DNA of 64,000 nt, from contig NC_014836.1 of NCBI RefSeq assembly GCF_000177635.2, positions 787,501 through 851,500 of the forward strand. Reading direction: 5' to 3'. Below the pieces are notes generated by a model. It was not told the origin of the DNA, made no database searches, and was given only the letters and a program-made list of their open reading frames with translations. Position numbers and translations under genes: made by a program. Below are positions 7,818 through 15,339 of this stretch, in pieces; the first letter of the stretch is position 1; each line of letters begins with the position of its first letter. The stretch comes from Desulfurispirillum indicum S5 (GTDB lineage: Bacteria > Chrysiogenota > Chrysiogenetes > Chrysiogenales > Chrysiogenaceae).

Positions 7818-10199
7818 TTACATGAACCGGCTGTTCACGTCGCGGATGATGTAGCCGTCAGCCACATCCTGGGGGCCGCTGACGCGCTGAATTTTTACGG
7901 CAGCGATTTTGTACTCGGGTTCAGCTGATCCGGGGTCCACGGCGTCGTTGCACACAAAGTTGCACATACGGCTGATTGCCTGGTCGTGCATATGGGTAAA
8001 AAGCACGCCGGGCATGGTTCCGTCGGTAATCCTGGCGGGCAGGGTCACCTCGCCGCGACGGCTGACCACCTTTACCATGTCGCCCATGGCAATGCGGTTG
8101 CGACGCGCATCGTCGGGGTGGATTTCCAGATAGTCGTTGGGATGGGAGCGGGCAATTTCCGGAATACGCATGGTCATGGTTCCGGTGTGCCACTGCTCCA
8201 CCGTTCGACCGGTGGTGAAGAAGAAGGGATATTCGCGATCAGGCATTTCCGCCGCCTCCTGATAGGGGCGCACAAAGATGTTGGCCTTGCCTTCCTTGCG
8301 AGCGTCCTCATAAAAGTAGACGGTGGCTTCAGACGGGATGGTCCCTGCTTTCTGCAAACGCTCCATGTGGGGATCCATGCCCTTGACGTAGCGCTTGTAG
8401 GTGCCGGGGTGATCGATGCTGGGTACAGGCCACTGCAGGCCGGTTTTCGACTCACGCAGCCGCTGGTAGGTGGCGCCCAGGAGGGTGTGGCCAGTGTCCT
8501 TGGTTATCTGTACATAGTCATTCCAGGCCTTTTCGCCAGCTTTCATGGTGTCTGCCTCATTCCAGGGAAGCAGCTTCTCGTGGCCCATGCGTTTGGCCAG
8601 CTGGGCCACGATCCACAGATCGGCCCTGGCCTCTCCGGGAGGGTTGACCGCTTTCTCCGTGAACTGGCTGCGGCGTTCGGAGCAACCATAGACGCCGCCC
8701 TTCTCGTACAGGAAGGCCGCTGGCAGGATGACATCGGCAAACTGGGTGGTGCGGGTGGGGAAAATATCCAGCACCACCAGGAAGGCGTCATCCATGCCCT
8801 TCAGGTATTTGTTGAGGTTGGGCAGACTCTGGGCAGGGTTGGTGGTGCAGACCAGCATGGCTTTAATGGGCTTGTTCGGGTCGTTTTCTGCGCCCAGGCT
8901 TTCAAACATCTTCATGGTGGGGAAGCCGGGTTTGGGATCGATAGTGCCAGGGGGGACCTTCCACATTTTCTCCACATGGGCACGCCAGGCGTCGTTAGCC
9001 ACTGGCTTGGTGCCGGGCAGCAAGTGGGAAAGGGCACCAGCTTCGCGCACACCACCACAGGCATTGGGCTGACCGGTCATGGAGAAAGGATCCGCTCCCG
9101 GCTTGCCGATATTGCCCGTCAGCAGGTGCAGGTTGTGGATCAGGTTGTTGGCCCACACGCCACGGGTGCGCTGGTTCAGGCCCATGCACCAGACTGACAT
9201 GGAGGCACCACTGGTGGCAAACCACTGGGCGGCCTGGCGGATATTTTCGGCAGGGCAGCGGGTAATTTTCTCCACCGCTTCTGGATTGAACTGCTCCAGG
9301 AACTTGCCATACTCTTCTAAGGTCAGGGCCTTGCTGCCATCGGTAATGCGAGTGTGGCGCTCCACGAAGCCCTGGTCAATCCAGTTGTTCTTGATGATCT
9401 CGTGGGCCATGCTGTGGAAAACGGCCAGGTCTGTGCCCGGATCAACGGGAAGCCACAGATCGGCAATGCTGGCTGTTGAGGTCTTACGCGGCTCGCAGAC
9501 AATGATTTTCACATCAGGGTTATTGCGCTTGTGGCGCATGATGCGACGAAATCCCACGGGATGGCACTCGCTCATGTTGGAGCCAACAATGAACAGGCAC
9601 TTGGACTTTTCAAAGTCGGCATAGGCTCCGGCGGGCTCATCAGCTCCATAGGTACTGATGTAGCCGCCAACGGCGCTGGCCATACACAGGCGGGGATTTC
9701 CTTCTACCATGTTACTGCGGAAACCGGCTTTCCAGAGCTTGTTGAATGAGTAGGTCTCTTCGGTGGTGCACTGGCCCGAGCCGTAGTAGGCCACGGAATC
9801 CTTACCATGCTTTTCGTGGAAATATTTGAACTTGCTGGCGATCAGGTCGAGGGCCTCATTCCAGGAGGCGCGCTTGAAGTTGCCATCGCTCTGACGGATG
9901 AGGGGATGGGTCAGGCGGTCGGGATGGTACATGGACTTGTAGGCCAGGAAGCCCTTGACGCACAGGAAGCCGAAGTTGGTCTGGGCATCGGGGTTGCCCT
10001 TGATGGAGACAACCTTCTCGCCTTTGACGCCCACATAGACGCCGCAGCCGTAGCCGCAGAATCGGCACACGCCCTTGACCCACTTTTCCACGCCATCGTC
10101 CTGCATGGTCTGAGCCAAAGATGAAAAAGATACACCTGAAGCAGCAACCGCGCTGGCTGCCATGGACATCTTGAGAAAATCTCTGCGTTTCAGTGACAT
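7818..10199 (-). CDS. napA: Periplasmic nitrate reductase catalytic subunit NapA
   Basis: A 793-residue molybdenum enzyme reducing nitrate to nitrite in the periplasm. The start at 10199 follows AAGGAG and gives a Tat signal (KRRDFLK, residues 4-10, then a hydrophobic stretch ending at an Ala). The 4Fe-4S ligands are Cys45, Cys48, Cys52 and Cys80. The Mo-coordinating Cys is about residue 172 in NPRLCMASAVGG, separating it from Ser-ligated (DMSO reductase) and SeCys/Asp types. The bis-MGD binding domains are complete and the C terminus (EYKIAAVKIQRV) is normal. Close alternatives such as assimilatory NasA lack the Tat signal. It is preceded by napM and followed by napDGH. Confidence 0.95.
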   Translation of the reverse strand: MSLKRRDFLKMSMAASAVAASGVSFSSLAQTMQDDGVEKWVKGVCRFCGYGCGVYVGVKGEKVVSIKGNPDAQTNFGFLCVKGFLAYKSMYHPDRLTHPLIRQSDGNFKRASWNEALDLIASKFKYFHEKHGKDSVAYYGSGQCTTEETYSFNKLWKAGFRSNMVEGNPRLCMASAVGGYISTYGADEPAGAYADFEKSKCLFIVGSNMSECHPVGFRRIMRHKRNNPDVKIIVCEPRKTSTASIADLWLPVDPGTDLAVFHSMAHEIIKNNWIDQGFVERHTRITDGSKALTLEEYGKFLEQFNPEAVEKITRCPAENIRQAAQWFATSGASMSVWCMGLNQRTRGVWANNLIHNLHLLTGNIGKPGADPFSMTGQPNACGGVREAGALSHLLPGTKPVANDAWRAHVEKMWKVPPGTIDPKPGFPTMKMFESLGAENDPNKPIKAMLVCTTNPAQSLPNLNKYLKGMDDAFLVVLDIFPTRTTQFADVILPAAFLYEKGGVYGCSERRSQFTEKAVNPPGEARADLWIVAQLAKRMGHEKLLPWNEADTMKAGEKAWNDYVQITKDTGHTLLGATYQRLRESKTGLQWPVPSIDHPGTYKRYVKGMDPHMERLQKAGTIPSEATVYFYEDARKEGKANIFVRPYQEAAEMPDREYPFFFTTGRTVEQWHTGTMTMRIPEIARSHPNDYLEIHPDDARRNRIAMGDMVKVVSRRGEVTLPARITDGTMPGVLFTHMHDQAISRMCNFVCNDAVDPGSAEPEYKIAAVKIQRVSGPQDVADGYIIRDVNSRFM

Positions 10200-10231
10200 A
10201 GGGAACTCCTTGTAGATTTTCCTGGTGAGCG

Positions 10232-10588
10232 TCAGCGCAGGTAGTGGGTGCGGTGCGCCCTGTAGCTGTGAGTGGTGTGGCATGACGTGCAGTTTCGACG
10301 CTCCGGGGCGGTTGCTACCTCAGCCGGGTGACAGCCTCGGCACGACTGGACAGGTGGGCTGGATTGAAAATTCGCCTCGTCACCGTGACAGGTGGCGCAG
10401 GTGACTCCCGTCATTCCGTGGGCGCTGGTTTGCCATTCTTGTACCACCGCTGGTGAAGATTTCTCGTGGCAGCTCATGCAGTCCGTGCTGTTCATGGGGA
10501 CCGGGTGCCTGGAAGGGGTGCCTTGGGCCCATGCCATGCCTGCCGCGAGCAGTACAAGGGCACAGGCCAGTCCTACAGTCTTTCTCAT
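10232..10588 (-). CDS. napM: Small periplasmic tetrahaem cytochrome c NapM
   Basis: A 118-residue exported cytochrome. The start at 10588 follows a very strong AAGGAGGAG site and gives a signal peptide (MRKTVGLACALVLLAAGMAWA). Four CXXCH haem motifs occur at about residues 37-41, 64-68, 83-87 and 100-104. Extra histidines (HPVP, SAHGM, THSYRAHRTH) can serve as distal ligands. Size, haem number and position directly before napA match NapM of Desulfovibrio-type nap clusters, which is proposed to carry electrons to NapA. There is no napB or napC here, so NapM may take their place. Confidence 0.85.
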   Translation of the reverse strand: MRKTVGLACALVLLAAGMAWAQGTPSRHPVPMNSTDCMSCHEKSSPAVVQEWQTSAHGMTGVTCATCHGDEANFQSSPPVQSCRGCHPAEVATAPERRNCTSCHTTHSYRAHRTHYLR

Positions 10589-10843
10589 TATCTCCTCCTT
10601 GGAAACTGTGCATGCGCTTGGGAATGTGCATGCATTCACAGCCTGGTAGAGCATTTCTGATGCCAATTGAAGACGATACGCCCTGCCCTCGCCCATGAGG
10701 CTCTGGGAAAGCTTTCGCGATGGAAGGACCCTTGACGCTTGATGTCTGATGCGGGAGAAAATGTGGCAGGCGAGAAAAAAGGTGTCGGTGAATTTATTCA
10801 CAAGACCCATCGCGTTTTTTTCTTCATTGCGCTGGGGAAATTT

Positions 10844-10858
10844 TGTATACTGTATACA
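10844..10858. promoter_or_regulatory. Palindromic operator-like site TGTATAC-T-GTATACA
   Basis: A perfect 7-bp inverted repeat around one central base, in the 441-bp divergent gap (10589-11029) between napM and the atp operon. It contains a -10-like TATACT. GntR-family and other dimeric regulators bind sites of this shape, but I cannot name the regulator. The rest of the gap holds the candidate atp promoter and no gene I can support. Confidence 0.45.
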
Positions 10859-10951
10859 GGTATCTTCTTAAGCTGGCCATTTAGCAGGGGTAAGAGTGCT
10901 GTGTGTGCTCTGAAAGGGCCTGTGGTGGTATTCAATGGCTCTATTATGGGG

Positions 10952-10981
10952 TTGACAGTTTTTTTGCGGCTATGGTACAAG
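10952..10981 (+). promoter_or_regulatory. Candidate promoter of the F0 ATP synthase operon
   Basis: TTGACA (10952-10957, perfect -35) followed after 18 bases by TACAAG (10976-10981), about 50 bases ahead of the atpZ start. Confidence 0.5.
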
Positions 10982-11029
10982 CCGTATGTTTGTGAAGGAG
11001 AAGACAGGCTCTCAAAAGGTGGTTTTGTC

Positions 11030-11296
11030 ATGAATAAAAACCATCAGGGTTCAGGTCGGGGGGCATTCGCCAGGCAAATGGCCCAGGCCAGCTCCATTGG
11101 CATTTCCTTCATACTGGCATTCGCGCTCTGTGTTTTTCTGGGGTATCAGGCAGACCTGTGGTTTGGTTGGCATCCCTGGGGGAAAATCGCGGGTGTCCTT
11201 TATGGAGTGGCCGCGGGAGTTCGCAATATGTGGGTGCTGGCAAAGCGCTATGGCGGAATGGATGATCACAAGAATGAAACTCCCAAAGACCCTTGA
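11030..11296 (+). CDS. atpZ: AtpZ/AtpI-type small membrane protein of ATP synthase
   Basis: An 88-residue protein with two membrane helices (SSIGISFILAFALCVFLGYQ and about GKIAGVLYGVAAGVRNMWVL). This matches the AtpZ/ATPase gene 1 family found at the head of F0 operons and implicated in F0 assembly or Mg/Ca supply. The start at 11030 is preferred over an in-frame one 97 codons upstream, because AAAGGTGG sits 8 bases ahead and the upstream part is unconserved. It overlaps the next gene. Confidence 0.75.
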   Translation: MNKNHQGSGRGAFARQMAQASSIGISFILAFALCVFLGYQADLWFGWHPWGKIAGVLYGVAAGVRNMWVLAKRYGGMDDHKNETPKDP

Positions 11297-11669
11297 GGGG
11301 CAGGCGGAACTCTGGTTGTGGCTCAGTGCGCTGCCAGCTGGTGCGCTTCTTTTTTATTCGCCGCAGGCGGCCCTGAGTTTTGGTATAGGAGCCTATACCT
11401 TTACCTTCTTTTTTCGACAGATCCGGCTGCAGGTGCAGAAGGTGTTTGTCGATGAGGGGTGTGGCGCCGCCGAAGGGAAGGCCAGCCTGATCGGGGGTTT
11501 TTTGTTGCGGTACGCCCTGTTGGGGATTTTCCTGGTTGTGGTTCTTGTTACCAAGGTGGTTTCCATTGCATGGGTGCTCGCTGGCCTCTCTTTCTGTGTC
11601 GCTTTTTTGCTTTCATGGTCTGCATTGTATTTCTATAGAGAGAAAAATACGGTTAGGGGAGATGGTTAA
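11274..11669 (+). CDS. atpI: ATP synthase subunit I (AtpI)
   Basis: A ~131-residue hydrophobic protein with four predicted membrane segments (LWLSALPAGALLFY, SFGIGAYTFTFFF, FLLRYALLGIFLVVVLVTKV, WVLAGLSFCVAFLLSW). It fits the ATP synthase I chain, which helps assemble the c-ring. The start is uncertain: ATG at 11274 overlaps atpZ by 23 bases, and ATG at 11262 is in frame as an alternative; neither has a strong ribosome site. Its stop overlaps the atpB start by one base. Confidence 0.7.
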   Translation: MKLPKTLEGQAELWLWLSALPAGALLFYSPQAALSFGIGAYTFTFFFRQIRLQVQKVFVDEGCGAAEGKASLIGGFLLRYALLGIFLVVVLVTKVVSIAWVLAGLSFCVAFLLSWSALYFYREKNTVRGDG

Positions 11670-12340
11670 TGAAGGAATATCTCTTATTGCACAGTGAAGC
11701 TTTTCCCGCTTGGCTCAGCAAGGACGTCGTATATACATGGGCGGTTATGGTGATTGTCCTTGGGCTTTCCTGGCTTGCTACCAGAAAAATGGCGGAAGTT
11801 CCCCGTGGCATTCAGAACGTTTTTGAGACGGTTATTGAACTGCTGCAAGGAGCTGTGCGTTCCAGTATGGGTGCGCGCGGTGACTATTTCCTTCCTCTGA
11901 TAGCCGGTTTTGCCTTCTATATATTCACGTCGAATATTGTTGGCCTGCTGCCGGGCTTCCATCCCCCCACGGCTGGTCTGAATACCACGGCCTCGCTTGC
12001 CATTATCGTCTTTGTTCTTACCCACTACTATGGAGTGAAAACCCAGGGCGCGTGGAATTATATCAAGCACTTTGCGGGCCCTATTCCCGCCATGGCCCCT
12101 CTTATGTTCCCCATTGAAATTGTCGGGCATCTGACCCGCCCCGTCAGCCTGAGCCTTCGTCTGTTTGGTAACATGATGGGTAAAGAAAAAGTTCTGCTGG
12201 TTTTGCTTATGCTGGTGCCCTTTTTTATACCCATGATTATCATGGGCCTTGGAGTGCTGGTAGCTGTCATTCAGACCGTTGTTTTCTGTCTGCTGGCTAT
12301 GATATACATTGGCAGTGCCATGGAAGATGCCCATCACTGA
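11669..12340 (+). CDS. atpB: ATP synthase F0 subunit a
   Basis: A 223-residue polytopic membrane protein that forms the proton half-channels against the c-ring. The essential arginine is about residue 164 in RPVSLSLRLFGNMMG, and the conserved Gln is in AVIQTVVFCLLAMIYI near the C terminus. The start overlaps the atpI stop. It is followed by atpE after 63 bases. No F1 genes are adjacent, so this is a separate F0 operon. Confidence 0.96.
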   Translation: MKEYLLLHSEAFPAWLSKDVVYTWAVMVIVLGLSWLATRKMAEVPRGIQNVFETVIELLQGAVRSSMGARGDYFLPLIAGFAFYIFTSNIVGLLPGFHPPTAGLNTTASLAIIVFVLTHYYGVKTQGAWNYIKHFAGPIPAMAPLMFPIEIVGHLTRPVSLSLRLFGNMMGKEKVLLVLLMLVPFFIPMIIMGLGVLVAVIQTVVFCLLAMIYIGSAMEDAHH

Positions 12341-12403
12341 CAAATCAGTTTGTTATGCTTTGATCATAAAATCATTGATTATTTTTAAGGAGGACTTTTA
12401 TTT

Positions 12404-12742
12404 ATGCTGAAGCGAATTCTGTTTACCGTTGCTTTCGTAGCAATGGCCTCTTCTGCCGCCCTGGCCGGTGAAGGTGGAAGTGGAAGCGCCATGGTATTGA
12501 CGGCTATCATGATTGGCGCTGGTATTGGTATGGGTCTTGGTGCACTGGGTACCGGTATCGGTATGGGTAATGCTATTCAGGGTGCGACTGAGGGTATTGC
12601 GCGCAACCCCAATGCTTCCGGTAAAATCATGACTGCCATGATCATCGGTCTGGCCATGATCGAGTCTCTGGCGATCTATACTCTGGTTATCGCCCTTATT
12701 CTCCTCTTTGCCAACCCTTACTCAGCTGCATTTTTCGGTTAA
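12404..12742 (+). CDS. atpE: ATP synthase F0 subunit c
   Basis: A 112-residue c subunit with an N-terminal signal-like extension ([21 protein letters not shown]) ahead of the usual hairpin. Helix 1 has the glycine repeat [18 protein letters not shown]. The polar loop is ARNPNA. Helix 2 carries the ion-binding Glu87 in [17 protein letters not shown]. Ser88 and Tyr92 resemble the Na-binding set of Ilyobacter-type rings, but the helix 1 glutamine is Met54, which argues for proton coupling. A strong terminator follows. Confidence 0.95.
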   Translation: MLKRILFTVAFVAMASSAALAGEGGSGSAMVLTAIMIGAGIGMGLGALGTGIGMGNAIQGATEGIARNPNASGKIMTAMIIGLAMIESLAIYTLVIALILLFANPYSAAFFG

Positions 12743-12782
12743 TCTCTCATTTAGCCGTTTTAGTACAGGTCAGGGAAACATC

Positions 12783-12812
12783 AGCGACAGTGTTCACACT
12801 GTCGCTTTTTTT
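12783..12812 (+). terminator. Rho-independent terminator after atpE
   Basis: AGCGACAGTG (12783-12792), loop TTCA, CACTGTCGCT (12797-12806), then a T-run. It ends the atpZIBE operon and is immediately followed by the rex promoter region. Confidence 0.92.
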
Positions 12813-12815
12813 CTT

Positions 12816-12861
12816 TTGAAAATTCCCCGAACATTGTATTATTTGTGAATACATTAACCAA
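12816..12861 (+). promoter_or_regulatory. rex promoter with a probable Rex operator
   Basis: TTGAAA (12816-12821) and TATTAT (12837-12842) form a promoter with a short spacer. Directly downstream TTGTGAA (12843-12849), four bases, then TTAACCAA (12854-12861) resembles the Rex site TTGTGAA-N4-TTCACAA with one imperfect arm. Placed just ahead of rex, it suggests autoregulation by the NADH/NAD ratio. Confidence 0.6.
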
Positions 12862-12882
12862 GAGCAGGAGGGCCGCAGCATA

Positions 12883-13504
12883 ATGAAAATTCCCGAAGCC
12901 ACCATAAGACGACTCTCCACCTATATTCGAGTCCTTGATTCTCTGGAAAAAAAAGTCAACGGAAGTCATTTCCAGTGGGGAGCTCTCGACACTGTGTGGC
13001 TACAACTCTGCCCAGATTCGCAAGGATCTTGCGTATTTCGGTGAAATGGGAGTGCGTGGCGTTGGGTACTATGTCTCCGAACTCAAGCACGAAATTGAGC
13101 ACATCATGGGGCTGAAAAATATCTGGAATGTCGCCCTGATTGGCGTCGGTAATCTGGGTCACGCCCTGATTTCCTATAATGGTTTTCGGAAGTCCGGTTT
13201 CCACGTGCGGCTGGCCTATGACCGTGATGAGAACAAACTGACCGGGCTGCCCCCGGAAATTCAACCCGTGACCTGCATGGAGCAGCTGGGGGAAGCGCTT
13301 AAAAAGCAGAAAATTCAAATAGGCATTATTGCCGTTCCGCCCGACTCGGCCCAGAATGTGGCGAACCTTCTTACCAGCAATGGAATTCAGGGAATTCTGA
13401 ATTTCACGCCTATGCGCATCAAGGTTCCCGAAAATGTGAAAGTCAAGTACGTCGATTTTACCATTGAGCTGGAAACCCTTGCATTTTACCTGTCAAAGAA
13501 ATAG
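12883..13504 (+). CDS. rex: Redox-sensing repressor Rex, reading frame broken at an A8 run
   Basis: Rex represses respiratory and fermentation genes and is released by NADH. Starting at ATG 12883 the protein begins MKIPEATIRRLSTYIRVLDSLE, a classical Rex N terminus (winged helix). At the eight adenines 12947-12954 the frame is lost. One A fewer (or a +1 slip) would join it to STEVISSGELSTLCGYNSAQIRKDLAYFG and the rest: the Rossmann motif GVGNLGHAL and the C-terminal domain-swap helix ending LETLAFYLSKK. The joined product is 206 residues, the normal Rex size. As written, the ATG frame stops at about 13044. The second part could start only from TTG at 12935, giving 189 residues without the first DNA-binding helix. 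Sequencing error, mutation or transcriptional slippage are all possible. Confidence 0.85.
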
Positions 13505-13539
13505 AAATATGCCGTGAATTTCTCAGTAAAGGATATCCA

Positions 13540-14505
13540 TTGAAAACAATACCAGAACTTGTTATCGGAAAATTGCGTCCACGCTATCCCTTGCTTCAGG
13601 GTGGCATGTCGGTTCTCGTCTCGAATCCCTCGCTCGCCGCTGCTGTCAGTAATGCAGGCGGCATAGGTACACTTGGCGGGACCGGGGTCAGCCCCGAGCT
13701 TCTCTATAAAATGGTGCAGGAGACAAAAAAACTGACCAGCGGTATTGTCGCGGTCAACATCATGGTTGCAGCGAACCATTTTCTTGAGCTGGTGCAGGCC
13801 GCCATTAAAGGTGGTGTGGATATGGTGGTTGCAGGCGCAGGTATCTCCAAGCAACTGTTCCAGATCTGCCGTGAAGCCGATGTGGAAGTGGTGCCGATTG
13901 TGTCGAGCCTGCGTATTGGGCAGTTTGTGGAAAAAATGGGTGCCAGTGCCATTGTTGTGGAAAGTGTCGAAGCCGGTGGTCACCTGGGTACGGAACTGAC
14001 CCTGGACGAAATGTTTGCTGAAATCAAACAGGGAATGAAGATCCCCGTTATCGCTGCCGGTGGACTAACTGATGGCAAGGATGTTGCCCGCATGTTCCGA
14101 CAGGGTGCCGATGGGGTCCAGCTGGCAACCCGCTTTGTGCTCAGTGATGAATGCGACGTGCATGAAAACTATAAGAAAGTCTATCTGAATGCGCGCGAAG
14201 AGGATATTACGACGATTCTCAGCCCGGTTGGCTATCCGGGGCGGGCCATTATTACCCCCTTTGTCGAGCGTTTTCTGCGCGATGGCAAGGTACCGGTGAA
14301 ATCCTGCAACCAGTGTCTCAAAAGCTGCAGTCACACATTCTGTATACGGGATGCCCTGATCAAGGCGCGCGATGGAAATATTGAGGAAGGCCTTTTCTTC
14401 GCCGGGAAAAATGTGCACCGTATCAAAGAGATCAAGCCGGTTGCCCAGATCGTCGAAGAGATAATGGGCGAAGCTCGTGATATCCTCGCTGCCGAGGCGC
14501 AGTGA
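13540..14505 (+). CDS. Nitronate monooxygenase / 2-nitropropane dioxygenase-like FMN protein
   Basis: A 321-residue TIM-barrel flavoprotein of the NMO/FabK superfamily. The start is TTG at 13540 behind AAAGGA, beginning MKTIPELVIGKLRPRYPLLQGGM. FMN-binding signatures include GGIGTLGGTG, VVESVEAGGHLG, PVIAAGGLTDGKDVARM and GADGVQLATRFV. The family members are nitronate oxidases or enoyl-ACP reductases (FabK), and the exact substrate is not clear. A cysteine cluster near residues 262-274 (CNQCLKSCSHTFC) is not part of the classical NMO site and may bind a metal or iron-sulfur cluster. It is 36 bases after rex and likely cotranscribed. Confidence 0.8.
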   Translation: MKTIPELVIGKLRPRYPLLQGGMSVLVSNPSLAAAVSNAGGIGTLGGTGVSPELLYKMVQETKKLTSGIVAVNIMVAANHFLELVQAAIKGGVDMVVAGAGISKQLFQICREADVEVVPIVSSLRIGQFVEKMGASAIVVESVEAGGHLGTELTLDEMFAEIKQGMKIPVIAAGGLTDGKDVARMFRQGADGVQLATRFVLSDECDVHENYKKVYLNAREEDITTILSPVGYPGRAIITPFVERFLRDGKVPVKSCNQCLKSCSHTFCIRDALIKARDGNIEEGLFFAGKNVHRIKEIKPVAQIVEEIMGEARDILAAEAQ

Positions 14506-14596
14506 TTCAGAACCATTTTGGCTCTGGGGCAGCTGGCAAGCAATATTTTTGCTTTACAAAGATCTTCGTCTTTGCTAGCTTCCCTCTGTTTGCAAA

Positions 14597-14671
14597 GGGC
14601 GATTAACTCAGCGGGAGAGTGCTACCCCGACACGGTAGAAGTCACTGGTTCAATCCCAGTATCGCCCACCA
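14597..14671 (+). tRNA. tRNA-Val (anticodon GAC)
   Basis: The 75-base cloverleaf includes the encoded CCA. Acceptor GGGCGAT pairs with ATCGCCC, D stem ACTC/GAGT, anticodon stem CTACC/GGTAG, and T arm ACTGG-TTCAATC-CCAGT. The anticodon loop is CCGACAC, giving GAC (Val) with discriminator A. Position 33, almost always T, is C here, and position 32 is also C, where close tRNA-Val genes have TT. A terminator follows. Confidence 0.88.
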
Positions 14672-14682
14672 TGAAAGAAACA

Positions 14683-14716
14683 ACCGTTCACACGTTCTGT
14701 GTGGGCGGTTTTTTTA
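14683..14716 (+). terminator. Rho-independent terminator after tRNA-Val
   Basis: An 11-bp stem ACCGTTCACAC/GTGTGGGCGGT (two G-T pairs) with a five-base loop runs into seven T. Confidence 0.88.
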
Positions 14717-15049
14717 TTGCCGATACCCGAGGTTCAGCGCAAGCAAGTGCAGGCTGGAAAGCGTGTGGGTATATTTTGCACAGGTGTGCAAGGTGGAAAC
14801 AGGGTGTGCAGGCGGCAGATGCGCTTTGTGGTGTGTTTTTCAGCGGTTTCGTTTTGGCACGCAGTATGCAAATCAAGCATGGTATCTCTCTCCTTCTCTT
14901 CATAGATCTCCTTTTTCCCCCTTGCCTCGGCAAGGGGGCTGTTTTTTGGCGAAGCGCACTGACTGAGGCTAACTTCTGCTGGAATAGATGTCCCTTGTGC
15001 GGAGCTCATGGCGAGCGCTTGCGAAGCCACATTGGCGGGAATTATTCCC
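14717..15049 (+). other. Intergenic region with an orphan terminator
   Basis: These 333 bases hold no gene I can support. A second hairpin-plus-T signal (14917-14945: CCCCCTTGCC, TC, GGCAAGGGGG, then CTGTTTTTT) lies 200 bases past the tRNA-Val terminator with no gene in front of it. It may end an unannotated small RNA or be a backup terminator. I see no clear promoter for such a transcript. Confidence 0.4.
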
Positions 15050-15079
15050 TTGACACCCCCGTGCTGATTTGTATATAAA
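15050..15079 (+). promoter_or_regulatory. Promoter of tRNA-Phe
   Basis: A perfect TTGACA (15050-15055) and TATAAA (15074-15079) are 18 bases apart; an overlapping TATATA gives a 16-base spacer. Start is predicted about 20 bases before the tRNA. Confidence 0.8.
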
Positions 15080-15104
15080 GTCCCCCGAACGCTTGAACCG
15101 AGCT

Positions 15105-15180
<76 letters not shown>

Positions 15181-15339
15181 TTTTCTTTTTTTCCCCTCCC
15201 GTACGATATACGCCCATCATCTTAATGTTGATCGTTGGCATGACGATATAGATCTGGCTACGGCCTTCCACACTTCTGCAAATGCGCTTACTGGACTTCA
15301 AATCAGAACAGCTGAGCAAAATGCGCCTCAGAGGAAATT

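Noticed and set aside
10589-10760. FNR/CRP-type site upstream of napM
   Set aside because: Searched by eye for TTGAT-N4-ATCAA and TGTGA-N6-TCACA; only loose half sites and a TGCATGCA palindrome were found.
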